A model generated the notes under the pieces. It was not told the origin of the DNA, made no database searches, and saw nothing but the letters and a program-made list of their open reading frames with translations. Below, piece by piece: positions 26,349 through 34,538 of a stretch of 36,760 nucleotides of DNA. Source of the stretch: Lactiplantibacillus herbarum (lineage in GTDB: Bacteria; Bacillota; Bacilli; Lactobacillales; Lactobacillaceae); assembly GCF_001039045.1 (NCBI RefSeq), contig NZ_LFEE01000022.1, positions 90,647 through 127,406 of the forward strand. The letters are read 5' to 3'. Numbering within the stretch: position 1 is the first letter of the stretch; each line of letters begins with the position of its first letter. A program made the position numbers and the translations under genes.

Positions 26349-26630
26349 GTGATTACCCTATTACTCATTATCTACACCTTAATTGCTGCTTGGCTAGGTT
26401 ACTATTTGTTCAGTCACCAAGCACGTCCCTTCCTATTCTTTGATCCTAACAAGGCGCCTACGATCAAGAACGTGGCCCGCTATGGCGGTGGTCTGATGCT
26501 CCTCGTCGCCGTCGCCTGTATCGTAACGATTTTTATTCAGACGACCATGTTGATTGCGATTGTCCTTGCCAGTGGTTCCTTAATCATGATGGCAATTGCG
26601 CTAATTCTTGTTAGTTTTATGCAAATCTAA
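26349..26630 (+). CDS. Small membrane protein, first gene of the usp pair
   Basis: This protein of 93 residues has an N-terminal membrane segment (about 2-20), a short soluble stretch (FDPNKAPTIKNVARYGGG), and two closely spaced hydrophobic segments (about 48-91). Function is unknown. It is the small hypothetical gene that regularly sits between 6S RNA and usp in lactobacilli. The ATG is preceded by TCTGGAGGA. The gap to the usp gene is about 66 bp. Confidence 0.82.
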   Translation: MITLLLIIYTLIAAWLGYYLFSHQARPFLFFDPNKAPTIKNVARYGGGLMLLVAVACIVTIFIQTTMLIAIVLASGSLIMMAIALILVSFMQI

Positions 26631-26696
26631 GGGAAAACGCTTTTTATTTTTTACGAAAACCTTTACAATATAGTTATCAAGTAATGAGGGGTGAGA

Positions 26697-27182
26697 ATGA
26701 TGTTACAACAATACCAACACATCTTAGTTCCCGTTGACGGTTCTTACGAGGCGGAATTAGCATTTAAAAAGGCGGTCGCAGTTGCCAAGCGGAACGGACC
26801 TAAAGCATCCGTTCACATGGTCCACGTGGTAGATACCCGCGCGTTCCAAAATATTTCAAGCTTTGATACCACGATGGTTGAACAAGTAACAGACACTGCT
26901 CAAAAGACTTTGGACAAGTATGTTGCTGAAGCTAAGGCTGATGGTTTAGATAATGTCGATTATTCAATCGAATACGGCGCACCTAAGACCATCATTGCTC
27001 GCGATGTTCCACGTGATATGGATATCGACTTAATCATGATCGGTGCAACTGGTTTAAACGCCGTTGAACGACTATTGATTGGTTCCGTAACGGAATACGT
27101 GACGCGAATGGCTGTCTGCGACGTGCTCGTTGTTCGGACTGATCTGGATAACAAGCCGGCACCAAAACCTAAGAAAAAATAA
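26697..27182 (+). CDS. Universal stress protein UspA family
   Basis: This cytoplasmic stress protein has 161 residues. The family opening HILVPVDGSYEAELAFKKAV is present, and so is the ATP-binding motif G-x2-G-x9-G-S (GATGLNAVERLLIGSV), placing it with ATP-binding rather than UspA-type members. The C-terminus is Lys/Pro-rich. Two ATG codons in a row (26697 and 26700) both fit the GAGGGG site; the GTG at 26691 overlaps it and is less likely. It belongs to the 6S RNA / small membrane gene / usp cluster. Confidence 0.93.
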   Translation: MMLQQYQHILVPVDGSYEAELAFKKAVAVAKRNGPKASVHMVHVVDTRAFQNISSFDTTMVEQVTDTAQKTLDKYVAEAKADGLDNVDYSIEYGAPKTIIARDVPRDMDIDLIMIGATGLNAVERLLIGSVTEYVTRMAVCDVLVVRTDLDNKPAPKPKKK

Positions 27183-27190
27183 GTTTTAAT

Positions 27191-27221
27191 CAAAAAGATC
27201 GCCGAGTTGGCGATCTTTTTG
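27191..27221. terminator. Bidirectional terminator between usp and the accessory block
   Basis: AAAAAGATCGCC pairs with GGCGATCTTTTT around AGTT. It serves both convergent transcripts. Confidence 0.9.
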
Positions 27222-27235
27222 ATTTAACTTAAAAT

Positions 27236-27484
27236 TTATTTGTCTGAAGTATGAAACAGATAGTAATAGCTAGCTTTGATAGTCTCCCGTGGATATCGGT
27301 TCAAGCCCCTGTAGCCCACCACTTCATTGGAATTATTTACTGAATTATCATCATCAATTATTGTTTTTTTGAGAATCCTTCCACAGTAAGGGCAATAATT
27401 TACATCACACTCTACTTCTTTACCGCATTTCTGGCATATCACTTTTATAAATTTCTCTTTATCATTCAGCCAAACTTGTCTCAA
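27236..27484 (-). CDS. Small zinc-ribbon protein
   Basis: This reading of 82 residues has a zinc ribbon with CxxC pairs at 17/20 and 31/34 (VICQKCGK and YCPYCGR), followed by a polar tail. The only start covering the full frame is TTG at 27484, which overlaps the stop of the upstream gene (TTGA). A GTG at residue 15 is an alternative. No good ribosome site is seen, so translation by coupling is likely. Function is unknown. It is the last gene of an AT-rich minus-strand block and ends before a shared terminator. Confidence 0.6.
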   Translation of the reverse strand: MRQVWLNDKEKFIKVICQKCGKEVECDVNYCPYCGRILKKTIIDDDNSVNNSNEVVGYRGLNRYPRETIKASYYYLFHTSDK

Positions 27485-27657
27485 TAAAAATAATAGTAAC
27501 CTTGCTGCTCAAACAACATAAAAATCAGCATGAAGATTAATGAGTCAATAACATAGTATTTAGCTTTAGACCAGCCGTGTTGATCAGCATAAGGCTTTAA
27601 AAACACATCACTTAAAATCGCCCAAATCACGCCAAATAACAAAAAATGCATAAACAT
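27481..27657 (-). CDS. Small two-segment membrane protein
   Basis: This protein of 58 residues has two hydrophobic segments (about 2-17 and 34-50) separated by a charged stretch (LKPYADQHGWSKAKYY). It ends in an aromatic tail, YYYFY. The ATG at 27657 follows GAGGGG; a TTG five codons upstream overlaps that site. I do not recognise the family. It overlaps the next zinc-ribbon gene by four bases. Confidence 0.65.
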   Translation of the reverse strand: MFMHFLLFGVIWAILSDVFLKPYADQHGWSKAKYYVIDSLIFMLIFMLFEQQGYYYFY

Positions 27658-27713
27658 AACTATTCCCCTCAATATCCCATATTAAATTAAGAACTCATCT
27701 TCACTCGAACTTA

Positions 27714-28556
27714 CTATTTGTCTCCAGGTCCTTTTACTACTCCGTCCGGTGAAACAAACCAACTTAAACCATCCGGATTAACAAAACTCCAACCACCAGT
27801 TGAGCCTTTAATTGTTGATAATTCATCAATCGTATAACCACCAAAACTATCTGCATCTTCAAAGGCTTTTGCTAACAGCACTTTGGCTTGTTCTTCAGTT
27901 AGCCTTGATGTACTACTTGCTTCAACCTCAGATGAGCTGGTTGAGTCAGTCTCAGAATCAACACTTGAACTTTCACTCGATTCTGAATCAGTACTTTGAT
28001 CTGAATTACTACCAGTTACTGATTTATTCATCGCAATTAATTTGGTACTATTTAAGCTGTCAGAACTAACTTTACTATTTTTAAAATCAGCATAAGCTAA
28101 TTTATTGTCTTTATTAAGATACTCAATAATGCCAGTACCAACCGTTGCCTGTTCCGGTACTTGTTCAAAAAGTTGATTAACTTTTTGTGTCTGATTAGGC
28201 TTAATACTTAGTGATCCATTACGTTTAGACAAAGCCTTATCTGTTTCAAATAAATAAACAAATTTGGACTGCTCAAATTTGATTATCTTTTGGGTATGAT
28301 TAGTAATCTTCATTGATACCACGTAAACTGGATCAGCAACATTATCCTGCGTATCATCCGCATCAATCGTAAAATCAAACCTGATTTTTTCTTTATCGGC
28401 TTTGCTAAGATTTTGATAGTAGACCGATTTTACCGACGTTACTTTATTACTAGTTATCTGCTTGTTAGCCGTTTCTGATTGCTTTGACTTTTGAGTACAA
28501 CCAGCTAATAGCCCTACACACACGAGTACAATAATCCCCATTAATCGCTTATACAC
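27714..28556 (-). CDS. Ser-rich lipoprotein of unknown function
   Basis: This protein of 280 residues has a lipoprotein signal with lipobox LAGC (Cys20). A beta-rich middle domain (about 45-150) resembles the immunoglobulin-like DUF4352/DUF5067 surface domains in style (VYVVSMKITNHTQKIIKFEQSKF). It is followed by a low-complexity Ser/Glu/Asp/Thr linker (about 178-218) and a short C-terminal domain (about 220-280; TEEQAKVLLAKAFEDAD and GGWSFVNPDGLSWFVSPDG). It is predicted to sit on the outer membrane face with the last domain held away by the linker. The adjacent zinc-ribbon membrane protein gene lies 12 bp upstream. Confidence 0.85.
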   Translation of the reverse strand: MYKRLMGIIVLVCVGLLAGCTQKSKQSETANKQITSNKVTSVKSVYYQNLSKADKEKIRFDFTIDADDTQDNVADPVYVVSMKITNHTQKIIKFEQSKFVYLFETDKALSKRNGSLSIKPNQTQKVNQLFEQVPEQATVGTGIIEYLNKDNKLAYADFKNSKVSSDSLNSTKLIAMNKSVTGSNSDQSTDSESSESSSVDSETDSTSSSEVEASSTSRLTEEQAKVLLAKAFEDADSFGGYTIDELSTIKGSTGGWSFVNPDGLSWFVSPDGVVKGPGDK

Positions 28557-28568
28557 GTTATTCTCCCC

Positions 28569-29246
28569 CTATTTAAAATTATTATTAGATGCTTCATCTA
28601 AATCAGAGACATGGTCACTGTAATATTGAATTGACATTTTTTCTGTCCATGAATATGGATTATTTCCAGTTACTTTTGCTACTTTGTCGTTAATAAAGCG
28701 AGACCACTTAACGTTTTTTATATCAACAGCTAGTGTACTTGCATCACTACCATTGCCGACAGTAACTAAATAACAATAGTGTGTACGCCAGTCATGCATA
28801 CCTTTAACAGGAAATACGAGTTTCCCTGTTCTCTGATTCTTATTCAAGTAGATAACATAATCATTATTAAAAAACTCATCTTCGTGGCCGCTTCCATACG
28901 CCATAATAAAAACATCTGTTCTTTTAGCCGTATAAGCTAGCACAGTGAATGGGTCCGTTTGTCCAGTTGGTAAATACGTCATATATTTATGTAATCCCCA
29001 AATTCCAAAAAGTAAGATACAAATTCCCAGTATCCACTGTGAACTGCGTTTTTTGGGTTTTTCAGTTTTACTAGTTTTAGTAGTCGTTGCTCCCTCTATC
29101 TGATTGTCTATTGTTGTATCAACTTTTACTTCATCCATTTCTGTCTTCTCAACTTTATCATCAACTTTTTTTTGCTCAGCACCACAGAACACACAAAACT
29201 TAGTATTTCGTTTAATCTCTTTACCACAATTTGAACATGTCTTCAT
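28569..29246 (-). CDS. Zinc-ribbon, single-membrane-segment protein with extracellular domain
   Basis: This protein of 225 residues has an N-terminal zinc ribbon (Cys4, Cys7, Cys18, Cys21; TCSNCGKEI and FCVFCGAEQ) and a charged linker. One membrane segment (about 70-87) is followed by an extracellular domain of about 135 residues with no recognised family. I chose ATG 29246 (MKTCSNCGK), which follows GGAGGTAGG; the upstream in-frame ATG would place 12 residues before the ribbon and lacks a site. It is first in the accessory block and could sense or scaffold at the membrane, which is inference only. Confidence 0.82.
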   Translation of the reverse strand: MKTCSNCGKEIKRNTKFCVFCGAEQKKVDDKVEKTEMDEVKVDTTIDNQIEGATTTKTSKTEKPKKRSSQWILGICILLFGIWGLHKYMTYLPTGQTDPFTVLAYTAKRTDVFIMAYGSGHEDEFFNNDYVIYLNKNQRTGKLVFPVKGMHDWRTHYCYLVTVGNGSDASTLAVDIKNVKWSRFINDKVAKVTGNNPYSWTEKMSIQYYSDHVSDLDEASNNNFK

Positions 29247-29551
29247 CACTATTCCTACCTCCAAAGTACTTACATTACTCAAACAACCATCTAATCAGTC
29301 TTGTGACCTCATTACTATAATCATCACCAATTGTTTCACTTTAGTAAAATGATACATACCAACCTGAGCACTACAAAAATCCAATGTTAAAGGCATAAAA
29401 TCACTAATAACGTTTACAAACGAGTATCACAACATAATGAATTATAAGTTTTACGTTTCACTTTAGCAAGCACTTTTGAGTTGTACATCACTTATATCGT
29501 TATTAGATAGCACGTTACCTTGATATACTAATGTGATATAGAGGTGTTTTT
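29247..29551. promoter_or_regulatory. Divergent intergenic region of the accessory block and XRE/S24 gene
   Basis: This AT-rich gap of about 305 bp has no gene. A 12-bp direct repeat GTTTCACTTTAG occurs at 29333-29344 and 29455-29466. CGTTTACAAACG at 29411-29422 is a hairpin-forming inverted repeat. Near the plus-strand gene, ATCAC and GTGAT lie about 40 bp apart around a TATACT -10-like box. These may be operators for the adjacent regulator. Confidence 0.35.
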
Positions 29552-30238
29552 ATGGTTAAAGTAACATTTGGCGAACAATTAAAACGTATCCGAACACAGA
29601 AGCGCTATTCAGTTCGCAAAGTTGCACTTTTTAGTGGTATTTCTTCTTCTTACTACTCACAAGTTGAAAACAATAAACGACAAATTCCCAAACCAGAAAC
29701 CTTACGAAAAATCGCTAAAGGTTTAAATATTACGACTAATGAAATTTTTACATTAGCTGGCCTGATACCCAATAATTCCGATACATTTGATTCTAATGAT
29801 AATCTGACAACTGATAAAGCTACTGTTCACGAACTACAATTACTTAATAGTTCCATTAGATTGCAGATTCCTGCTAGCCGTCGTGTCTATTCACGACTAC
29901 CACATCTCGATTTTGCTGCAGCCCAACCACAATATTTTTGGTTAAAAGTCGCTGACAACGCGCTTATTACTGAGGGAATTACAATGGATTCCCTCGTCGT
30001 TATTAGTACTGATACAGCTATTTGCAATTTTTCTGATCAGCACCGTAGTAAACTGGTTGCGCTAAACCTCGATTCGCGTGGCGACACTGTTATTCGGCGA
30101 GTAATCTGGGGTAGTGATCATCAGTATTTCATTTTAAACGGACCTGCTGATCCCGAACCCGTTATTCTTGAAAAAACAGCCTTTGACAAATTATTTGCTG
30201 GGGTTGTTGTAAATCTACATCGAGAAATTGATGTCTAA
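29552..30238 (+). CDS. XRE-family regulator with S24 (LexA/CI)-like C-terminal domain lacking the catalytic dyad
   Basis: This protein of 228 residues has a helix-turn-helix at about 8-65 (GEQLKRIRTQKRYSVRKVALFSG, SSSYYSQVENNKR). After a linker, a C-terminal domain (about 128-222) looks like the S24 fold: FWLKVADNALITEG, then VVISTD, then VALNLDSRGDTVIRRV, then YFILNGPADP. In active repressors the first segment carries Ser-Met and the third a Lys before RV; here they read Asn-Ala and Ile-Arg. Self-cleavage is therefore unlikely. It is probably a non-cleavable regulator of the divergent zinc-ribbon/lipoprotein genes. The ATG follows AGAGGTG. Confidence 0.85.
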   Translation: MVKVTFGEQLKRIRTQKRYSVRKVALFSGISSSYYSQVENNKRQIPKPETLRKIAKGLNITTNEIFTLAGLIPNNSDTFDSNDNLTTDKATVHELQLLNSSIRLQIPASRRVYSRLPHLDFAAAQPQYFWLKVADNALITEGITMDSLVVISTDTAICNFSDQHRSKLVALNLDSRGDTVIRRVIWGSDHQYFILNGPADPEPVILEKTAFDKLFAGVVVNLHREIDV

Positions 30239-30285
30239 AAAAGCACTGTCTGAATTGATTAGTCCAATTCAAACAGTGCTTTTTA
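30237..30285. terminator. Terminator between the convergent regulators
   Basis: AAAAAAGCACTGT-CTGAATTG pairs with CAATTC-AAACAGTGCTTTTT around a short loop. It serves both the S24-like gene and the XRE-TPR gene. Confidence 0.88.
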
Positions 30286-30317
30286 CTATACTTCTTTAAT
30301 TAGTTTTGGGTAGCGTA

Positions 30318-31214
30318 CTAAGCTTCGTTCGCCACTTGCAACGGCGTGATATGATACTCAGCCATTTCCTTAGTGATCTTTTCAGTCAAACGACTGTTAT
30401 GCGTCACCAAGCTCAAGGCATAGGCCACGTAATAGTGATCATGAGCAGCTTGAATGTTATTCAAAACGACTTCATTAGCAGCCTTTTGTGCGTACAGCCG
30501 GTCTAACAAGGAGAGTGACTGGCTTGCTTGCGCCTTCTGCAAGGCTAAATCAATCAGTTCCAACGCTTCTTCTGGGAAATTGATCTTAGCGTATAATTGC
30601 GCCGCCGAAGCATAGATCAAAATCTCATTTTGCAAGTAGTCGTCGTCACCGATTGGCAACGCCTGCACGTCCATCGTGTGTAACGTGGCCACGGCCTGCT
30701 TAACGAAGATTTCAGCCTTGTCATAGGCTTGTTTACGTTCATATGCCAACCCGGTTCCTAATGTGGCCAAGATGGCAAACATGTCATGACTCGACTTCAC
30801 AAATTGGTTCAATAGCATCCCAAAGTTAAAGATGGCTTCATCCGCATTGTCATTAAGCACTAACTGTAAATAACCTTCGTAGTAGTAATACTGTTTCTTG
30901 TCCGCATTACTACGCAACTGCTTTGGTCGAATACTTTCAAAGACTTCTTGCGCTTCTTCTAACTTAGTCTGACGAATCAATAAATCAATTTTTTTGAATG
31001 TCCGATATAACTGGTCGTCATTTTCAATAATGACTTCTGACAAACGAATTCCTAATCGATTACAGATTTTCATCATAATCTTCATACTTGGAATCTTACT
31101 CTTTTTTTCAATTAAACTAATTGTTGCCTGGGTACAGATACCCTCTGCCAATTCTTTTTGCGACATTCCCTTACGCTTGCGGAACTGCCGAACTTTGTCT
31201 CCCAATATTCTCAT
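30318..31214 (-). CDS. XRE-TPR transcriptional regulator (RRNPP-like)
   Basis: This protein of 298 residues has an N-terminal helix-turn-helix (about 6-60; VRQFRKRKGMSQKELAEG, QATISLIEKKSKIPS). It is followed by a helical repeat domain to the end, with TPR-like units (AEIFVKQAVATLHTMD, PEEALELIDLALQKAQ). This architecture is that of PlcR/Rgg-type regulators that bind short peptides. No obvious cognate peptide gene was found beside it. Its start follows AAAGAGGGG. A promoter about 170 bp upstream abuts a 20-bp palindrome, so the leader is long. Confidence 0.85.
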   Translation of the reverse strand: MRILGDKVRQFRKRKGMSQKELAEGICTQATISLIEKKSKIPSMKIMMKICNRLGIRLSEVIIENDDQLYRTFKKIDLLIRQTKLEEAQEVFESIRPKQLRSNADKKQYYYYEGYLQLVLNDNADEAIFNFGMLLNQFVKSSHDMFAILATLGTGLAYERKQAYDKAEIFVKQAVATLHTMDVQALPIGDDDYLQNEILIYASAAQLYAKINFPEEALELIDLALQKAQASQSLSLLDRLYAQKAANEVVLNNIQAAHDHYYVAYALSLVTHNSRLTEKITKEMAEYHITPLQVANEA

Positions 31215-31390
31215 ACTAAACCCCTCTTTATCTAAATTGCCTTAACACTAATTAATCCTTGGTACTAGCAACTTACTTGACCCCACTTGTAAGTAAATCA
31301 CTATTGGAACACTAATCAATTCTCTTACTTAGTCGAACATACTCAAAAAATTGGACACTACCAAATTGGGCAATAACAATCACGCATATA

Positions 31391-31419
31391 ATTATATTCA
31401 GATAATACGATTGACGCAA
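31391..31419 (-). promoter_or_regulatory. Promoter of the XRE-TPR gene
   Basis: On the minus strand, TTGCGT (31414-31419) and TATAAT (31391-31396) are 17 bp apart. A 20-bp palindrome (31418-31437) touches the -35 from upstream. This is the position of a class II activator or a repressor site. Confidence 0.7.
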
Positions 31420-31437
31420 GAAATACGCGTAATTCTT

Positions 31438-31679
31438 ATTCAATATTAAGTTTATACCATGATTAACAACTAGGGTCATTTATTAATTATCTAGATACCC
31501 AGTTCGTTAATCACACTAATTAAATATCGGTTCATTAAAGTGGATTACTATGGAAAGCGATTTATTAACTTTAGGTATCACCTTTCACTTAAACCAGCTC
31601 TATCACTGGTACAGCACTAATATCGCCCTCAATAGCTTCCTTAATAATTAAGTCTTGCTCTCATTTGATTTTTAGTTGA
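31438..31679. other. AT-rich intergenic region, no firm gene
   Basis: About 240 bp between the XRE-TPR promoter and the GDPD stop. The one ORF of note is a 33-codon plus-strand reading (31550-31651) with a weak AAAGTGG ribosome site. No terminator hairpin for the GDPD gene was identified. Confidence 0.4.
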
Positions 31680-33236
31680 TTATAACCCACTTACCAGCCA
31701 ATTTATCAATTGATTAAAAAAATAATGGCTCTGCTGGCTTTGAATTTGCCGTAATCTTCCAGGGTAATTCGTTATCAGTCCATCCGCCCCCATGGCCGTT
31801 AGACGCCTCATCGCTAGCGAACGGTCGACCGTCCAGAAATACACCTTCCGATGTTCCCGATGAGCCGCATTGACCTGCTCCTGAGTGGCGGTTAGCGCTT
31901 GTAACGAGTAGAAATTCGCCACACTCAATTTAAAGTCCGTTAGGTAAAAAGGTGTAATAAAACCTACCCTCAACTGTGGATCACGCTGATGCAACCTTGC
32001 CACTACCCGATAATCTAAGGAATGAACGGCCCCTTGGTGTTGTTGTAACTGCTTGGCATAGCGATCAGCGAACGGTCCCATTAATTGATCCGCTACGCCA
32101 ACCGCTTTGATTTCAACTAACAACGGCTGCCGTATCCGTTGCGCGACCTGAAAGTATTGGGAAAAAGTACTTAACTGCCCTCGTTGACCATGCTCTTGTA
32201 AAGGTAAGCCAGCTAACTGGGACAATGAATAGTCGCGCACAGGACCCGGACGATCTGCCAAATTTTGTAACGTTGGATCATGCATGACGACCCAGCGATG
32301 ATCCGCAGTGGCTTGAATATCCATTTCAACCATGTTCGGGTGGACACGCCCAGCAGTGCGTTTAAGCGTCTTGGTCGTGTTTTGAACCCCATTATCACCA
32401 TTGACACCCCGATGTGCGATAACGGCTGGTAACGCTGCTGTTGACGGTTGTAGCCACCAACCAGCATAGGTTAGCAGACCAATCAAAAGCAGACTACTTG
32501 ACCAATAATTATGATGATTAGTGCGGCTACTCGTTACATTCGGCCACCACTCACGCCACAAACCCATTAGCGCCAGCCAAATCAGCAGTTGTAACCCAGT
32601 CAAACTTAGTACGGCTAACCCGTAGCCCAGCATGGGTGCAACCAATTCAGCCATCCATACTACGCCGAGTGCCACACTCGCAATTACTGCCCAACCTGCC
32701 AACACAACTAGCCAGTTACCACCACGTTTGACAACTGACCACCAAGACGTGTGCCAACCAGTACGCCAATACGTCGACCAGTTAGTCGGTTGCTGGAGCT
32801 GTTGCCGTAACGCCGGCAGCCACTTGAGACTCACTAGCCAGCTTAACCCCCAGAGCGGTACCACAATTGGTAGCCAATCATAGCGCGTATTAAAAATAAT
32901 ATTTTGCAACGTAGCCGGTAACTTAATGCTGACTTGTAAGGTTGCAAGATAGCCACCCCAGCCCAACGGTAACCACCAAATTCCGGTCCCCATCATCAAT
33001 GTCCAGACTAAGCCAAATTGTCGCCACGTCCAGCGCTGGCGATTACTCTTAGCGGCTACTAAAGGCAACCAACAACTCAGTAATAGTAGTCCCATCAGGC
33101 TAAGCCAGCCACCAACTTGTAATCCTAGTACTTTGACCACTAACGCTAATATAAAGCCCAGCAGCCACCATCGTGCTAACGGACCATGTAGTTGTTGCCA
33201 ACCGTTTTTTATTAACTGCCATCCCCGTTGGATCAT
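31680..33236 (-). CDS. Membrane-anchored glycerophosphodiester phosphodiesterase
   Basis: This enzyme cleaves glycerophosphodiesters or lipoteichoic-acid-like polymers outside the cell. It has 518 residues. A Trp/Leu-rich N-terminal part (about 20-265) carries six to eight membrane segments, as in the GDPD membrane-domain family. The C-terminal TIM-barrel (about 270-495) has HRG at 275-277, E304-x-D306 (VEMDIQ) and His319 (VMHDP) as catalytic and metal residues. The EIKAVG and GLITNYPG segments complete the barrel. The ATG follows CGAGGAGG. It lies downstream of ddl, behind a terminator. Confidence 0.92.
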   Translation of the reverse strand: MIQRGWQLIKNGWQQLHGPLARWWLLGFILALVVKVLGLQVGGWLSLMGLLLLSCWLPLVAAKSNRQRWTWRQFGLVWTLMMGTGIWWLPLGWGGYLATLQVSIKLPATLQNIIFNTRYDWLPIVVPLWGLSWLVSLKWLPALRQQLQQPTNWSTYWRTGWHTSWWSVVKRGGNWLVVLAGWAVIASVALGVVWMAELVAPMLGYGLAVLSLTGLQLLIWLALMGLWREWWPNVTSSRTNHHNYWSSSLLLIGLLTYAGWWLQPSTAALPAVIAHRGVNGDNGVQNTTKTLKRTAGRVHPNMVEMDIQATADHRWVVMHDPTLQNLADRPGPVRDYSLSQLAGLPLQEHGQRGQLSTFSQYFQVAQRIRQPLLVEIKAVGVADQLMGPFADRYAKQLQQHQGAVHSLDYRVVARLHQRDPQLRVGFITPFYLTDFKLSVANFYSLQALTATQEQVNAAHREHRKVYFWTVDRSLAMRRLTAMGADGLITNYPGRLRQIQSQQSHYFFNQLINWLVSGL

Positions 33237-33251
33237 GATCCGCCTCCTCGC

Positions 33252-33291
33252 AAAAAAATGGTTGGCATGAATTGCTTCATCCCAACCACCA
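33252..33291 (-). terminator. Terminator of ddl
   Basis: TGGTTGG-C-ATGAA pairs with TTCAT-C-CCAACCA around a TTGC loop (33259-33288). Seven T follow on the minus strand. Confidence 0.9.
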
Positions 33292-33320
33292 CACTATCAT
33301 TTATTCAAATTGGTTTAAAC

Positions 33321-34433
33321 CTATTCAGCGTCTAACGCCACGAAGTCATAGTGGATTTCTGATTGACGTTTGAATTCATCAAAACCTAATTGGATTAACT
33401 GATCGATTAAATCAGTGTAGCCAATCCCAGAAACTTCCCACAACTTAGGATATAAGCTGATGTTAGTGAAACCAGGTAACGTGTTGATTTCACCCAAGTA
33501 TGGTTCACCGTCTTCAGAAACTAAGAAGTCAACCCGGGCCATGCCCTTCAAGCCCAATGCGACGAACGCATCAAGAGACATCTGTTGAATCCGTTTAGTT
33601 AAATCTGCTGGTAATTCTACGGGTAACTCGAAGTTGACCCCACTAGCATCGACAAACTTATTGTTATAGTCGTAGAATGTATCCGTCTTAGGTACGTCAA
33701 CGGCACCTAATTTAGAAGCCTTAGGTGCTTCATTACCCAAGATTGAGCATTCAACTTCACGCGGATTGTCGATTGATTCTTCAACTAAGATCTTGTAATC
33801 GTACTTGAAGGCATCTGCCAATCCATCAAGGTAATCCTGTTCATTTTCAGCCTTGTGAATCCCAACTGAAGACCCCTGGTTAGCGGGCTTGATGAACAAA
33901 TGACTCCCAACGTGTTCTTGTAAATAAGCATAGGTCATCTGATCACGATTTTCAGGTGTCACCACAACGTACTTGGTATTTTGAATGTGATTGTGCGTCA
34001 AGATCTGCTTCGTGATATCCTTATCAAAACTAGCAGCTGAAGCTAAGACACCACTACCGACATAAGGCTTCTTCAACAGTTTGAATAACCCTTGTAAAGT
34101 ACCATCTTCGCCCAAGTTACCGTGAACCACTGGGTAAAAGATATCAATATCCTTAGCCAAGGCTAAGTTCTTGATTGGTGCCAACGGATCACTCATATCC
34201 AGCTTTGGCATTTCTTCAGCTACGACAGCGTCTTCCGCTTCACCAGCAAAAATCCGTTGAGTCGCAGCGTTACTTAATACAATTCCATCTTTTGTTAGTA
34301 AGAATAAATCAACTTCGTATTTATCCTTGTCCATGGCATCGTAAATGTTGTGCGCTGAACGCTTCGAAACATCATGTTCCGAAGAATTACCGCCAAATAA
34401 CAAGCCAACGTGAATCTTTTTTTGTGTCTCCAT
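33321..34433 (-). CDS. ddl: D-alanine--D-lactate (D-Ala) ligase Ddl
   Basis: This ATP-grasp enzyme makes the terminal dipeptide or depsipeptide of the wall precursor. It has 370 residues. The GGNSSEHDVSKRSA start, the HGNLGEDGTLQGLF segment, the NQGSSVGIHK loop and the GEINTLPGFT metal site are all present. In the omega loop, FYDYNNKF has Phe260 after Lys. D-Ala-D-Ala ligases have Tyr here; Phe is the known mark of D-Ala-D-Lac ligases such as that of Leuconostoc. This predicts D-Lac-ended precursors and intrinsic vancomycin resistance. Confidence 0.95.
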   Translation of the reverse strand: METQKKIHVGLLFGGNSSEHDVSKRSAHNIYDAMDKDKYEVDLFLLTKDGIVLSNAATQRIFAGEAEDAVVAEEMPKLDMSDPLAPIKNLALAKDIDIFYPVVHGNLGEDGTLQGLFKLLKKPYVGSGVLASAASFDKDITKQILTHNHIQNTKYVVVTPENRDQMTYAYLQEHVGSHLFIKPANQGSSVGIHKAENEQDYLDGLADAFKYDYKILVEESIDNPREVECSILGNEAPKASKLGAVDVPKTDTFYDYNNKFVDASGVNFELPVELPADLTKRIQQMSLDAFVALGLKGMARVDFLVSEDGEPYLGEINTLPGFTNISLYPKLWEVSGIGYTDLIDQLIQLGFDEFKRQSEIHYDFVALDAE

Positions 34434-34538
34434 ATTTTGTTCATCCTATCAAGGTTTATTTCATACTACGGCTTAGTTAATTCTACAATATCTAAGCACA
34501 ATTGGAAACATTTTTGCAATAAAACTAGTCTTTTTTAA

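Noticed and set aside
27812-28069. 85-codon plus-strand ORF, Gln/Leu-rich
   Set aside because: It is antisense to the low-complexity Ser-rich linker of the lipoprotein, which creates an artificial open frame.
31215-31390. Short peptide genes in the leader of the XRE-TPR gene
   Set aside because: Only a 23-codon GTG frame and shorter ones are present, none with a ribosome site or signal-like sequence.
32632-32883. 83-codon plus-strand ORF
   Set aside because: It is antisense to the membrane part of the GDPD gene, a shadow of its codon bias. It has no ribosome site.
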